This document shows, one piece after another, positions 54,901 through 64,000 of a stretch of 64,000 nucleotides of DNA. A program made the position numbers and the translations under genes. How positions within the stretch are numbered: the stretch's first letter is position 1; each line of letters begins with the position of its first letter. The stretch spans positions 1,736,001 through 1,800,000 of the forward strand of contig JALJCO010012682.1 in the NCBI GenBank assembly GCA_023101725.1, read 5' to 3'. The notes under the pieces were generated by a model. The model saw nothing but the letters and a program-made list of their open reading frames with translations, did not search any database and was not told the origin of the DNA. This DNA comes from Atherinomorus stipes. Lineage: Eukaryota > Chordata > Actinopteri > Atheriniformes > Atherinidae.

Positions 54901-57900
54901 GTGATGATTTCCCTCAGGTCTTTGCAAATGTGTTTTTGTGTAGATGAATGATCTTTGGTGTGTATGCATGACTTATGTGACAACCCCCCCCCCGTGCAGC
55001 CCTTCTGTGTATGTTTCTCATACATCAAAATATAATAACTCATCTGTACCACAGCGCACTGGTTGTGACATGTTTACGGGGACTTTGGAGTGGAACATGC
55101 ACGCGAGAGTGCATGCACACAAACACACATAAGTGTTTACAGCGTATTTAACACTGTGCAGGCCCTCCTATGTCATTTGAGGTTCGCTGTGGACAAAAAC
55201 ACTAACTCAAATCTAACCTAAACTTTAAAGCTGCTTTAAGAGGGAGCGTTTCTCGTCTCAACCGTGCCTCTTCTCAGCTTCCTCTGTCTCATTTGACCAC
55301 CCCTCAGTTCCAGAAGTCCCATGGGCCCATCCTTTCCAAGTACCGACACATGTTATAAACTGTTGAAAAGCTAAGATTCTAGATGTGAATGACGTGCATC
55401 ATAACTCTAGATTCTTTAAACACTTTCTGACCAGTCACCAACCCAATTTATCTTGGAAGTCGTGCTCCAATAGCAGATGATACTGCAACAAAAACGGTTC
55501 CATCAGAAAGGGTTCAGCAAAACTAGTCTTTTACACAAAAAATATGTATTAGACAAAAATTGAAGAATTTTAAGGGGCTAAAGGGCATCCACACTACAGA
55601 ACGAGAAGAAACACAATATAACACCATTTTATCTATTTTTGTTTTTGCCTTTAAAATATGCAAGTAAAACAGCCAAGTTTTTAACTGAAATTAAATTAGA
55701 AGAAATTAAAAAAAAAGCTTCATGTATGCCTGAAGGGGAAGTTATAATTACTGTCATGCATGACAAGTTGTTAAGCTGGTTTATGTTGTAGCACATCTAC
55801 TGTGCTCCAGCTTGTCCCCCTGAAATAACATTTTTTCTGATCTACGTTAAATCTAGCACCCCTGTTGATCGTAATTACACAACTGTGTCGTTCTGAGCTT
55901 TATTTTTATGGCTTTGCTTTTGGAGATGCCTGAACAGGCGAAAAAGTATTTGCAAGCACTAAGCAGCTTGTTTTACATCCTCCCTTCCTTTTCTTTGCTT
56001 TCCTCCTTCACTTAGTCATCTGTGCCATTCATTTGTCAGTTTTGCTCTCATTCGAACTTCACCTCTGCCTTCAGTGTTACTAAATGCGCAGCACTACCTG
56101 CAACCCATGCTACCGAATTGGCTGACTAGACGTATGAATAAGTGATTTTGGCTGGGCGACTGCCTGCTTGACTTACTGCAGCCTGCAGTGTGTGTGCTTG
56201 GGTGTGTGTGTGTGTGTGTGTGCACGTCTCTGGGGGCTCCTGTGATGACGCACATTGTGACGGGGGAATGCTGAGGCTGGAGACGGAGAGGTGGGGGCTG
56301 GAAGAAGGAGGGGGGGATGAAGTCGACTTGCTAAGCTCTTTGTTTCTTTTCTCTGCACCTCGACCTGCCTCAGCCGTGCTCGCACACTCCCACCTTTCAC
56401 AAAGAGGATCACGCTGTGGGTACAGTACGTCGTGTATGAACCTGTTACTGAGAAATTCTCCTCCCTGTACTTGATAAAAGGGGTTAAAGGTGCCTTCTAA
56501 GGTGCTTTGTATTTGTCATTATTTTCACATTGGCTGATTTAGGATTGGTTAAAAAAAGAGGGGGAAAAAGTGCTTGTATGTGTGCACACATATGCACACG
56601 TGCAATAAGATCACTTTGGAGCAAGGACAGTAAGCTTTGTCTTCTGAGTGTTCTGGTTTGTTAACTTGTGTGTCATTTGGAGGGTTTTGGTCAAGGCCGT
56701 GTTGCTTATGGAAATGTACTCGGTGTTCAGAGGAAGTTGTTAACATGGGCACTGGACTTATTCAGGCTCCTGCTCCCTACTCCCACTCCATCCCTGGTTT
56801 CCCTCTCTTTTGAAACCTCGGCCTGACCATGTCTTCTTTCTACATGTGTGTATTGTCTTGCAGACTACCTGACGTATGGGTGAATGAAAGTGAGCGTTCT
56901 CAACAGAAGACTAAAGTGGTGCACTTATCCCAGTTACCACAGGACACAGCTATGTTATTAGACCCAAACATCTACCGGTGAGTGTGTGATGACTTCATTC
57001 TTGTTTTGATTAAACATGTCGTTCATGTGTAAATGTTGTCTAATCAGTAGGATTAATCACATGAAGCATTACAGGACTACTCTATTCTCTACAGCTCTGT
57101 TCTGCAGCTCATCAAACCATTTGTGTGTAAACATACATGCTTTCATCCAGCAGGTGGCACCAACTCCTGATTTCAGCAGTTAGATTTAGTTTGACCAGTG
57201 TGGAAAAAAAAATTCACATTTTCTCTGCCGTAAAACAGGATGAAAAGGTTCAGGTACTGTCTTATTTGGATCAAGTGCTTTTTTTATTTGTATGAAATCC
57301 TGTTTGAGTATTGAAGACGTTTCTGCTACTTCAGACACATTCAGCTTCAGTTTTACTTGTGTAAACCTGGCCCGCTGACTCATGACACCAGGTTTCAGTT
57401 TTAATTGGTATCACCATCAGGATTGCATTTTCGCACAAGAGAAAGTCATATTCCACGACTACTAAACATCTATCATGAATATGGTGCAGTTTTCCATCAC
57501 TGTGCACACTCATCACTTGGATGAGAAAGCGAGCTCGGCTTTATGGAACTGAATGTCATAAAAGGCTGAAAATGAATCCTGAAAGAGGAACAACGTGCCT
57601 AAAATAACAGAGTGGTCATCTTACCAGAGATATATGGCACACAAGTGTGTTAATCAGCACACAGGCTGAATGATTTTAATTGGACCTGAAGGCTCAGTAA
57701 CTGCAGGGGCTGCTGCTGGACTCTGGTTTCATCGCTGAATATAACCGTCAGCACCCAGCCAATTTATGTCAAGGTTGTCCCGGTGCATGAAATTCCCAAA
57801 CAAACTTGCTGGTTGGTGCTTGTGGCAGGAGGCGCATCCCTGCGCATGTAGATGGGACAGCCTGTCTGGCACTTTAAAATTTTATTTATGAAGAATTGAC

Positions 57901-58032
57901 ATGTTGGATTTGGACAAAAATGAGCTCAAAGACATGTATGGCACTTAATACCACAAATGCTTTGTCACACTGATCCTAAATTTTTTTTACCTTTTCAGAG
58001 CACTTCCACAAAAGCGACTGAAGCGAAGGTAA
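30653..58032 (+). CDS. aebp2: aebp2, PRC2 cofactor, complete in 8 exons (459 aa)
   Basis: AE binding protein 2, a nuclear accessory subunit of Polycomb repressive complex 2 (the PRC2.2 form with JARID2) that helps the complex bind nucleosomes and raises H3K27 methylation. The eight exons sum to 1,380 bases, in frame from ATG at 30653 to TAA at 58030-58032. Layout: acidic, disordered N-terminus (1-177), [15 protein letters not shown], three C2H2 fingers (Cys/His at C219/C223, H236, H241; C252, C257, H273, H277; C285, C290, H303, H307), a basic run [10 protein letters not shown] at 334-343, then the C-terminal PRC2-binding part with [20 protein letters not shown] and the final KRLKRR. Fingers and C-terminus agree with human AEBP2 almost residue for residue; the human N-terminus is longer and Gly/Ser-rich. 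The neighbour plekha5 matches mammalian synteny. Confidence 0.96.
31186..31883. other. aebp2 intron 1, nothing recognised
   Basis: About 700 bp without a supported feature. Confidence 0.55.
31884..32094 (+). CDS. aebp2: aebp2 exon 2: Ser/Thr linker and zinc finger 1
   Basis: Acceptor ctctctttcag. It reads [20 protein letters not shown], then AMMNGQ, and finger 1 [20 protein letters not shown] with its last His in RGIH. Phase 2 in, phase 0 out; donor gtcagt. Confidence 0.96.
32095..32755. other. aebp2 intron 2, nothing recognised
   Basis: About 660 bp without a supported feature. Intron 3 (32864-33061) is short and also plain. Confidence 0.55.
32756..32863 (+). CDS. aebp2: aebp2 exon 3: zinc finger 2
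   Basis: A 108-bp phase 0/0 exon. It reads [29 protein letters not shown] and the linker SGDKPFK. Donor gtaaaa. Confidence 0.97.
33062..33248 (+). CDS. aebp2: aebp2 exon 4: zinc finger 3 and basic KR region
   Basis: It starts [20 protein letters not shown], continues with [20 protein letters not shown] and ends RCSL plus one base. The donor at 33249 (c|gtacgt) was chosen over an upstream gtgctc at 33236 because only it joins exon 5 in the PKPHDFFD frame. The basic run is the region known in mammals to contact PRC2 as a histone H3 mimic; this role is carried over from the family. Confidence 0.94.
33744..35942. mobile_element. hAT-like pair of ends, about 2.2 kb
   Basis: The left end cagggtttttcctggcataa and the right end, which reads cagggctttttctgcataat in reverse complement, are inverted copies. 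The text inside the ends (ttgaggcaggggtgg / ttaagaggtggccgcctc) is also similar. The neighbouring 8 bp do not match, so this may be two solo copies of one family rather than one element. No transposase frame seen. Confidence 0.45.
36060..36520 (-). mobile_element. LINE fragment (C-terminal reverse transcriptase text)
   Basis: On the minus strand two frames give [20 protein letters not shown] and then [20 protein letters not shown]...[10 protein letters not shown], typical of the C-terminal end of non-LTR reverse transcriptases in fish (consensus like YNTR...LHLP..RT...YQGP..WNSLP). The two parts are in different frames, so the copy is decayed and short. Confidence 0.6.
38009..38133 (+). CDS. 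aebp2: aebp2 exon 5: [20 protein letters not shown]
   Basis: A 125-bp exon, phase 1 in and phase 0 out. It reads [20 protein letters not shown] and continues [20 protein letters not shown]. This starts the C-terminal domain that binds PRC2 core subunits in mammals. Donor gtatgt. Confidence 0.96.
39167..39690. mobile_element. TA-flanked Tc1-type non-autonomous element
   Basis: TA at 39165-39166 and 39691-39692 flanks a 524-bp unit. Its ends cattactcacaaaa and, inverted, cactattcacgaaaa are similar (12 of 15). The text (ttcaactttcagg..., gtggtcattcctcc, gaaccagaacatttag) resembles internally deleted Tc1-like copies common in fish. No coding frame remains. Confidence 0.6.
40299..40322. repeat. 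(AG)n microsatellite
   Basis: About 12 units of AG inside aebp2 intron 5. Confidence 0.9.
42747..42837 (-). repeat. Short L2/CR1-like retroposon 3' tail
   Basis: The left edge has catc units, then gcttattccaatgcagggtt and gctggagccatcccagc, the 3' end text of a fish retroposon family in reverse orientation. It is truncated to about 90 bp. Confidence 0.55.
43114..43181 (+). CDS. aebp2: aebp2 exon 6: [18 protein letters not shown]
   Basis: A 68-bp exon, phase 0 in and phase 2 out. It ends TPEDM or TPEDI across the junction; joined to exon 7 it reads [14 protein letters not shown] as in human. Acceptor tgggcag, donor gtgagt. Confidence 0.95.
43343..43373. repeat. (GT)6-(AC)6 hairpin-capable microsatellite
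   Basis: Twelve bases gtgtgtgtgtgt (43343-43354), a 7-base spacer, then acacacacacac (43362-43373): a perfect 12-bp inverted repeat made of dinucleotides. Confidence 0.8.
43384..43829. repeat. Unnamed interspersed repeat, copy 2
   Basis: The same family as 29067-29566 and in the same orientation. Its ends are inverted copies: attattcataccc on the left and gggtatgaataat on the right (13 bp), which suggests a DNA element. No coding frame. Confidence 0.65.
43830..46320. other. aebp2 intron 6, plain part
   Basis: About 2.5 kb with A-rich and purine-rich parts (45100-45800 is strongly purine-rich on the + strand). Open frames such as 44420-44833 overlap others on both strands and have no recognisable family. 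Confidence 0.5.
46369..47854. mobile_element. hAT non-autonomous element with 8-bp target duplication
   Basis: The element spans 46377-47846 (1,470 bp). The 8-bp repeat ctatgtgc is perfect on both sides (46369-46376 and 47847-47854). Ends are cagtgttgttttcg and, inverted, cagtgttgtttttg. The 8-bp duplication and CAGTG ends define hAT. No transposase is visible; the interior has 29-bp tandem repeats and AT-rich text. Confidence 0.88.
47113..47194. repeat. 29-bp tandem repeat, nearly three units
   Basis: Units start agagccggc at 47113, agagtcggc at 47142 and agagccggc at 47171; the first two are 29 bp and end tcggttccYaa. The core agagccggctct is close to palindromic. It lies inside the hAT element. 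Confidence 0.75.
48358..49349. other. aebp2 intron 6, nothing recognised
   Basis: About 1 kb without a supported feature. Confidence 0.5.
49350..49690. other. Homopolymer-rich, probably low-quality assembly
   Basis: Runs of A, G, T and then about 60 almost pure G (49396-49449), followed by A runs and odd A/C-rich text up to about 49690. Such adjoining homopolymers are unlike the rest of the window and suggest a poorly resolved repeat or a gap edge. Open frames here (Gly-rich on +, Pro-rich on -) are artefacts. Confidence 0.7.
49691..50660. repeat. Decayed repeat with tRNA-like segment
   Basis: The text gcttcatgaagcttcatttagccatcactac (ending near 50646) is a typical end of a common fish hAT-like repeat. 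The other end is not resolved because it runs toward the low-quality stretch. A tRNA-like segment lies at 50290-50343. Confidence 0.45.
50290..50343 (+). repeat. tRNA-like relic with A and B boxes
   Basis: An A-box-like tagtacagtgg (50290-50300) and a B box ggttcaaatcc (50333-50343) are spaced 32 bases apart, as in tRNA genes or tRNA-derived SINEs. No acceptor stem pairs across the flanks, so this is not a working tRNA gene. Confidence 0.5.
50920..51041 (-). repeat. (GATA)n microsatellite at a retroposon 3' tail
   Basis: About 21 GATA units (50932-51014) run into tactttattgatccccgagg and ggaaattc, a very common 3' end of a fish retroposon read in reverse. The microsatellite is the tail of the element. 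Confidence 0.8.
51042..52390. other. aebp2 intron 6, plain, with a poly-C run
   Basis: About 1.35 kb, nothing recognised except 33 consecutive C at 51892-51924. Confidence 0.5.
51892..51924. repeat. Poly-C run, 33 bases
   Basis: Uninterrupted C run followed by aaagatttttttt. Its true length is uncertain in any assembly. Confidence 0.8.
52391..53240. mobile_element. TTAA-flanked element with TACCTGATTT ends
   Basis: TTAA at 52391-52394 and 53237-53240. Inside, the left end reaches tacctgattt at 52403 and the right end gives tacctgattt in reverse complement; the outer 8 to 9 bases differ. Length 842 bp, no transposase. It is piggyBac-like by target site only. Confidence 0.5.
53427..54077. mobile_element. 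Foldback element with 92-bp inverted arms
   Basis: 53427-53518 and the reverse complement of 53986-54077 align over 92 bp with roughly 80-85 percent identity by eye (atacaacacYcacagaaRgatgt..., cattttctactcaccct, gagcaagac, gtggagcactttt, ctcaaatgcag). The 467-bp loop has no recognised coding. Confidence 0.7.
54078..56863. other. aebp2 intron 6, 3' part
   Basis: About 2.8 kb without a named element. A GT microsatellite lies at 56187-56222. Confidence 0.5.
56187..56222. repeat. (GT)n microsatellite
   Basis: An interrupted GT run, with 18 or so bases of pure GT at its end. Confidence 0.85.
56864..56977 (+). CDS. aebp2: aebp2 exon 7: [20 protein letters not shown]
   Basis: A 114-bp exon, phase 2 in and phase 2 out. 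It continues [18 protein letters not shown], agreeing with human [18 protein letters not shown]. Acceptor gtcttgcag, donor gtgagt. Confidence 0.96.
56978..57998. other. aebp2 intron 7
   Basis: About 1 kb. It has a CTCF-like motif at 57147-57159; otherwise nothing is recognised. Confidence 0.55.
57147..57159 (+). promoter_or_regulatory. CTCF-like motif
   Basis: ccagcaggtggca fits the core CCASYAGRKGGCR at all 13 positions. It lies in aebp2 intron 7. Binding is not shown. Confidence 0.3.
57999..58032 (+). CDS. aebp2: aebp2 exon 8: C-terminus [10 protein letters not shown]
   Basis: Acceptor ccttttcag. It reads [11 protein letters not shown] and TAA at 58030-58032, matching the human end MPQKRLKR. 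The stop overlaps a consensus donor (ag|gtaagc at 58028-58034), so splicing onward to another last exon, as known for human AEBP2 long forms, would remove it. Confidence 0.9.
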
Positions 58033-59620
58033 GCTGACCTAATTTATGCACAGTACTGAATTTAAAGAACCAGCTAACACAAATTACATAAAAAAAAAAT
58101 ACTCCACAAAACAAATCTTGCAGTTATTATCTTGAGGTAAAGTGCCACAGACAAAATAAGGTGGAACTGAATTTAAATAAGAACATGTGTCTGTTCTTTA
58201 TCTTTGAATAATTATTTTCATACATTAAATAAATTTGATTGAAATAACCAAAATGTAATTTCTGTTTAGGAAATGTAATTACAAATGAAGTCTGAGCAGA
58301 TTTCTAGTAAATATGTGTATGAATCACTCGTCTCTCATCAACATCCTCTGAAGCTTCTGAGCTTCCCAGTGATGTTGGTACGTTTATGTAGACAGTCTTG
58401 ACTTGTTGTCTTGATTCAGCTGACAAGTCACGTCTATCTTGCAGAACTCCAACAACTTCCTGCTTTAATTGCTGCTGATGAAGCATCACAGCAGAATACT
58501 CGTTATCCACAGTTTTGTCATCTCTGTGTACAAAGTAGCCACATAAATGAGAGAGTCATTTAGAAAAAGAGGTGGTCTCACTCAAACATAAGTACATATT
58601 TTTGTATATTATTATTCCATTGACTGATCTCATTGGTTTGGTGCAGGAAAAATTGTGAAAGTGTAATGGCTCAGCGTCTGAACATCCAGGATCAAGTTGC
58701 TGTTATCTCGTTTGTGTCAAACAACTGATTCATTGCCTCTTTGTCCGTCTTTCTTTGCTCAGCTTGTAAGAAGTCATCTGTGGACTCCATACTTAAGGGG
58801 ACAATCCTCATTTATGGGAGGTTTATCTGGAAGGGATGGGGCGCTCTCCATCTGTCTCTGCTGCACGAGCGGAGTGAAGTGGTTGTTCAAAGGAAGCACA
58901 GCTGCTTATTAGTCGTTCTTCCTTTTTTATGCTGTTCACTGTCATTTATGACGTAAAAATTGTTCATCGAAAAGTGAAATGAATGTGCGTTTTCTTTTTT
59001 ATAAAAAAATCAACCCTTGAAGTGTGTGTGTTGGGGGGGATTTGTGTAATCTTACAGCTAACTCAACATGAGTGTTTAGTGTAAATATTTATGCAGATTT
59101 GTAACTTATTTTTATACCATGTAAATGCTTGTGTAATGTGGTTGTTTGTGAAGGTTTTGAATAGAACCATAATTACTGTGATTATCTGTAAAAACTTAAC
59201 TCATAAGGACATAACTGGTTGTTATTATGCTATACATGTGACAGAAGTCTTATCCTCTTATCTTATTTATACTTCCTGAATTGCAGAGCTGTAAACTTTT
59301 GCATGAAGTGTGAGATTGACTTAAGCTCAGTGCAATTGAAACTGTTACAGGAGCAATAATACAAGACACTACTGTTAAGCTCTTCGTTTTAGTGTAGACG
59401 GTACACGTTAAAAGTTCAAATCACAAAAATAACTCACCTATACTTCCACTTCCTCTTGCCAAAGTAACAAACTTGTTATTTCATGGTTCCTATAGTTAAT
59501 TTACATGACTACAATTTAAGCACTTAGAAGTTATTGTCAAAAGTGGTCTTTTGTATTCCATGTTGTAACATTTGGAAATGTTATACTGTTTTTGAAATAA
59601 AATGGTGGGACTGACAGAAG
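58033..59620 (+). other. aebp2: aebp2 3' UTR
   Basis: AT-rich. It has a possible further exon start after gtttggtgcag (58647), and the poly(A) signal at 59596. Confidence 0.6.
59596..59601 (+). terminator. aebp2: Likely aebp2 poly(A) signal AATAAA
   Basis: AATAAA followed by a GT-rich element (tggtgcatgtgtgtg) about 40 bases on. The cleavage site would be near 59620. Confidence 0.6.
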
Positions 59621-60464
59621 TTGACAAAACCTTGCTTTATGGTGCATGTGTGTGATTGAAAGAGGTGAAATGGCACAACGGAACAATAATTCCAATGTGA
59701 TGTGAATATTTGATCCCTATATATGCATAGGAGAGGTTGGCTGGGTTATTTGGCATCCGTTAGGAGAACAGCTTTGGGAGCATGCTGCGGAGGAGCTAAT
59801 GACAGGGCCAGCAGGGCAGAGCCCCTGCCAGCCTCAGCTGTTGGTGAACATGCCTGCAGAGAGAAAACTTGAGTTCAGACTGAGGTCTACTGTTCAGCAC
59901 ATCATCCGCTTCCTTGCTTACACATATAAATCCATTTAGGAATCTATTCTATGATACAAGACTTCCAGGGGCTGTTCTACCCCTTCAGGTGAGAACTAAA
60001 GATTTTCGGCCCCCTATTGTTTTTGTCTGATTTGCTTAATAGTTTTCTAATGTCTTTTCAATCGCCTGCAGCCAGTAGACTTTTTCCCCACTGATTAATG
60101 AAAAGTAGGGCAGCTAGTTGTTTAACTTAATAAACAATCTGAACAGAAAGTTGATAACATTTGATTTAGGTTAAAAATGCTTTTGTTTCCTTTATCATAG
60201 TTCAGTCTTCATATCTGAGGGAATTTGCTTTATGATTTGTATACTGTCAACACTTTGATACTCAAGTCATTTGGCAACCCCAGACTTGCATAGTATTGAG
60301 ATTTCCTTATGTTTTAGTTTTAAGATGTGCGCTTCCTTCTTCAAAATCAGTATGAAGCAACCTAAGAGGTGTCATATTTAAGGTGATCTATTAGCAGAAG
60401 TGCAATGAAATGTTAGTTTTTCACTAGCATTGTGTGTAGATGATGTTCTGTAACTCATGAAATG
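59621..60464. other. Intergenic, nothing recognised
   Basis: About 840 bp downstream of aebp2 without a supported feature. Confidence 0.55.
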
Positions 60465-61424
60465 CACTCACTGGCTGCTTTAGGTACATCCTGTGGGTTG
60501 GACCCCCCCTTTGGCCCTCAGAGCCGCTTTATTTCTTCATGGTATAGATTCAACAAGGTGTGGAAACATTCCTGAGATTTTGCTCCATATTGACGTGACA
60601 GCATCACACAGTTGCTGCAGATCTGTCGGCTGCACATCTATGACGAGAATCTCCTGTTCCACCACATCCCAGAGGAGATCTGGGGACTGCGCAGGACACT
60701 GGAGTACAGACTACAGAGAAATATGTTTAAGAAAGCAGTTTAAGGTGATTTAAGCTTTGGTGCGTTATCCTGCTGGAATTAACAGTTAGAAAAAGCATAC
60801 ATAGTGGTCAGAAAGAGATAGACATGGTAAGTAAAGTAAAATTTTAATCAGAATTTTTATCCATATATCTTACTTGTAAAAATTTCATTCTAACCTATTT
60901 ACGTCAAATTTTGTTTGTGGTCACCAAACGTATAAAGGTTGGTTCTGGTGTGTCAGTGATGCATTAGCCTGAACCGTTGCAACAAAGCAGGATGGATCCA
61001 GGCTTTCATGCCATTTATGATACATTCTGACCCTCCCGTGTAACTGCTGCAACGGAAATGGAGACTCATCAAACCAGGAAATGTTTCCACCTTCTCTTGT
61101 CCAGTTTTGGTGAGTCTGTACTGTAGCCTTGGTTTCCCATTCTTAGCTGACAGGCGTGATACCTGGTGCAGTCTTCTGCTGCTGTAACCCATCTGCTTCT
61201 TTTTCAGACCATTTGCTACAAACCCTAGAGATGGTTTCAGTTTCTGAAAGACTCAGACCAGCCAATCTGACACCAACGGCCATGCCACATTCAAAGCCCT
61301 CTGGATCTTTAGCAAATCTTCCTGATCATGTCTGCATGCCTAAATGCATTTAGTTGCCATCTGAATGAATATTGACGTTATAAAGCAATTAAACAGTAGT
61401 ACCAGATAAAGTGGCCAGTAAGCG
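60465..61424 (-). mobile_element. Internally deleted Tc1-like transposon
   Basis: The left end cactcactggctgctttagg and the right end, inverted, cgcttactggccactttatc are the terminal repeats of a very common vertebrate Tc1-like family. A TA follows at 61425-61426; on the left it is TG. On the minus strand 60953-61192 gives MGYSSRRLHQVSRLSAKNGK, Tc1 transposase text from the linker before the catalytic domain. Large parts of the catalytic domain are missing, leaving 960 bp of a unit usually about 1.5-1.7 kb. Confidence 0.8.
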
Positions 61425-61426
61425 TA

Positions 61427-64000
61427 TATCTGAAAACCGTCTTCACCATATTGCCCAGAAAGGACAAACCAAACATTGGTATTAGAGGGGCTCCTTTGTG
61501 TTTTTCATGACCAAACTTAGTGGGTTTGAGAGGAATATCAGATTAGTTGCAGCTTGAAATTTTAACCATTTGTTGTCATTACATCCTACATGTTGCACTT
61601 GGAAACTAAATCAGGTCCCATTTATCAAATTAGAACTTCCATTCAACTTCATATTTTGCCTGCAGTGTTAAATAACACTCCAGTAATAGATTTAAAACCA
61701 AAAATAAGCAGCAATTTTAGTTTTTAATCAGATATTTGGCATTAAAAATGTACACTACTTCTAGGTTGAAGTATGTCTCTTTGGAGAAGAGCATCTGCAA
61801 AAGCCAGGCTCACGCCACAAGATTTTAAGCCCAGGTTGGAGGAAAATTGGTGGCAAAACCAAATGAGGAAAACATGTTGTTTGTTCCTAGATTACTGTAA
61901 TACTTTCAGAGTACAATATTGTAACGGACTCAAGAGAAAAGGGATGTGGGAAGTTTGATGTGTGAGATTTAATCACCCAGTAATGGGACAGAGAGTTGTT
62001 CACATGACAGCAGTGGATGCAGCATAAATAATTTAATGCTGCCTTGAATCTAGCAAACCAGTTTATTTTTAACTTATTTACTAATTCGCCGACTTTTTTA
62101 CAGGGAAAATTCAAGTTCAGTGTTGCATTTAGTTTCCCCAGAAATCTGACAATTCCCACTAAAAACTGCAGATTTTTTTTAACAAATTGTTTTTAAACGC
62201 TACATGCTTGACCCGAAAGCCTTTAATTAGAAATTCTATACACACTGTATTTCCCATGAGTGACTTTTTTGCAGGATGTTTTGAATAAAGCAAGAGTCTT
62301 GTTTCCGAGATTTGTCTGCACCATGACAGCTAAATTGACATCAGCTGTAGAAAACAGATTGAAAGAGAGACTGGCAGGCATGTTTAGAAATCAGACAGTG
62401 GCTCTGCCTGCAGACCATAATCCCTCCTCAGCCTGCCTGTGGACGAAATGCTGGGTTGCTACCCTGAAGTGACGTCTGTTCCCACAACCTATGGTATGAG
62501 TTTCCCTTTTTCATCTTCTCTTTATGCCTAGTTGATACGTACATTGTCTCTGCCTTTCTCCACAGTAAAATTCCAAATAAAGAGGGTTTGTTTGGAATTA
62601 ATCACAGTGTGTTTACAAATAGAAAGTTATTCAAGTTTTATTATGATGTTAAGGCTATGGAAGAGCATCATTCTGCCCTTTGACATGTAAACCTCATATA
62701 TGGGTCATTGTTTGCTATTAGTTCTGTTTTGCTTAAATCTGGATCCCTTCCATCATCCGCTGCTCTCACACTTGTCCCTGAATCATCAATCGGAGTTTCT
62801 CATCATGCTCAAACCATTGTCTTTGCTTTGGCAACATGAACCTCTGTCTGAAAAAGGCACTAAAGCTTTACATCAAAAACAAAAGTGATTAGCCTCTGCA
62901 CTAAATCTCAGCCTTGAATTGTGTTGTTCATTTTTTCCCCTGGGTTTTTCATTAAGAATAGAGAAACTAGAGGGAATAAGTCTGACTTATTCATCAAGTG
63001 ATTTTATAGGATTATCAGTCGTGTTTATACCAGATGTTTGTACATGACTGTGAGTCTGTGTAGAAATGGTTTAGGGTAAAATGTGTTAGAAACATTGGCA
63101 ACCTTCTTGGCAAATAGTATCTTTTTTGCACAAACCCTTAAGCCTCATCAACAATGTGTAGCTTTTAACTTTAACTTTCGCCCTTCAAAATATGAGGGCT
63201 CGGGAGTATGGTAATGCTGTCTGCCTGTAAATGTAGGCAAAGCGAAATCATCTCCCTCATAGTCCCCAGATTCATATATGTGTGCTAGCTCTTCTGTTAA
63301 GCTTTTGCAAGTGTGTGTGGTGACATAACCGTCCATCTATAGTGTTGTCTCCTTCTATTATTTATTGCAATGGGTTATTCATTTCTAAGCATTGTGCACA
63401 AATACATTTTGACAGCTTTGGACCCTTGGATTAGTCTGGGGATCATAAACAGCTCTTGGCTGTTGACCTCTCCTGTTAACACAAAGACCTGACCTTGTCT
63501 GAACATCCAGCTCTGTCCATCCCCAGCGAAGGTCCTTCGCTTCCATAGCCTCTGTGCTACCCTCCTATCAGTATGACTCGAATGTTGTTTTGTGAGGAGA
63601 GTCCAATTTTTGTATTTCATTGGTCAAAGAAATCTAATAATCATATAGAAAGATGATTGACAGGCTAATCAATACATTTCCTGCCCAAAAAGTAAACATT
63701 CAGTACTTGCAGGTGGACAGTATCATTCCTGATTTGTAATATCTGATTCGCATCTCTGTTTCATTAGGCTATCACAAATGCTGACAAAGACACACAAAAA
63801 TACAGTTTAAAATACAAATTAAAAAATGGAAAGCAACAGTTTATACCCAATAGATCATAAAAACATCAAATGCTGAGAGTGAGACATTTTAGCATTACTT
63901 TAAAAATATTAGCTCATTATTAATTTGAAGGCAGCAATAAAAATGGTACTGGGCAACAAAATGTTGAAAAAGTGTGATGAAAAAGAATCAGCTGGAGGAA
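61427..64000. other. Intergenic to window end, nothing recognised
   Basis: About 2.6 kb of AT-rich DNA. Open frames of 60-80 codons on both strands show no family, no exon borders and no overlap with known vertebrate text. Mammals have PDE3A next, but no exon of it is seen here. Confidence 0.55.

Noticed and set aside
62260..62888. Two + strand open frames of 62-70 codons as exons of the next gene
   Set aside because: No recognisable family, no paired splice sites and no similarity to PDE3A that I can see.

Overview
The window is nuclear DNA from a vertebrate, almost certainly a teleost fish. Small coding exons with GT/AG borders sit in long AT-rich introns, and the gaps are full of fish-type repeats: an L1-type LINE, Tc1/mariner and hAT copies, TTAA-flanked elements and GATA microsatellites. 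Species or order cannot be set from sequence alone. I see no CRISPR array, operon or other prokaryotic system, and no protein family that looks undescribed.

Two protein genes lie head to tail on the + strand. The first, 2582-23325, is the 3' part of plekha5 (pleckstrin homology domain containing A5). It has 21 exons, joined in frame, running from the middle of the PH domain to the C-terminus GSHFMCV; the start of the gene is left of the window. Its 3' UTR ends near 24750. The second, 30653-58032, is a complete aebp2, the PRC2 cofactor with three C2H2 fingers: eight exons, 459 codons, with a CpG-rich first exon and a likely poly(A) signal at 59596. The same PLEKHA5-AEBP2 order is known on human 12p12, which supports both calls.

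The first 2.4 kb hold an antisense, 5'-truncated L1-type LINE bounded by a 17-bp target duplication, inside a plekha5 intron. The 24.8-30.4 kb intergenic stretch holds a full-length but broken Tc1/mariner-like element with ~200-bp inverted ends, and a TTAA-flanked element. Introns 4 and 6 of aebp2 (33.2-38.0 kb and 43.2-56.9 kb) carry many decayed DNA transposons, including a clean hAT insertion with an 8-bp target duplication. A homopolymer-rich stretch at 49.35-49.69 kb looks like poor assembly. The last 2.5 kb hold nothing I can name.

The most interesting observations are structural. A 97-bp near-perfect foldback inside the Tc1/mariner transposase is flanked by a 9-bp direct repeat, and its removal rejoins the reading frame. 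The aebp2 stop codon overlaps a strong splice donor. Two diverged copies of one unnamed repeat family lie 14 kb apart. Several elements are nested.
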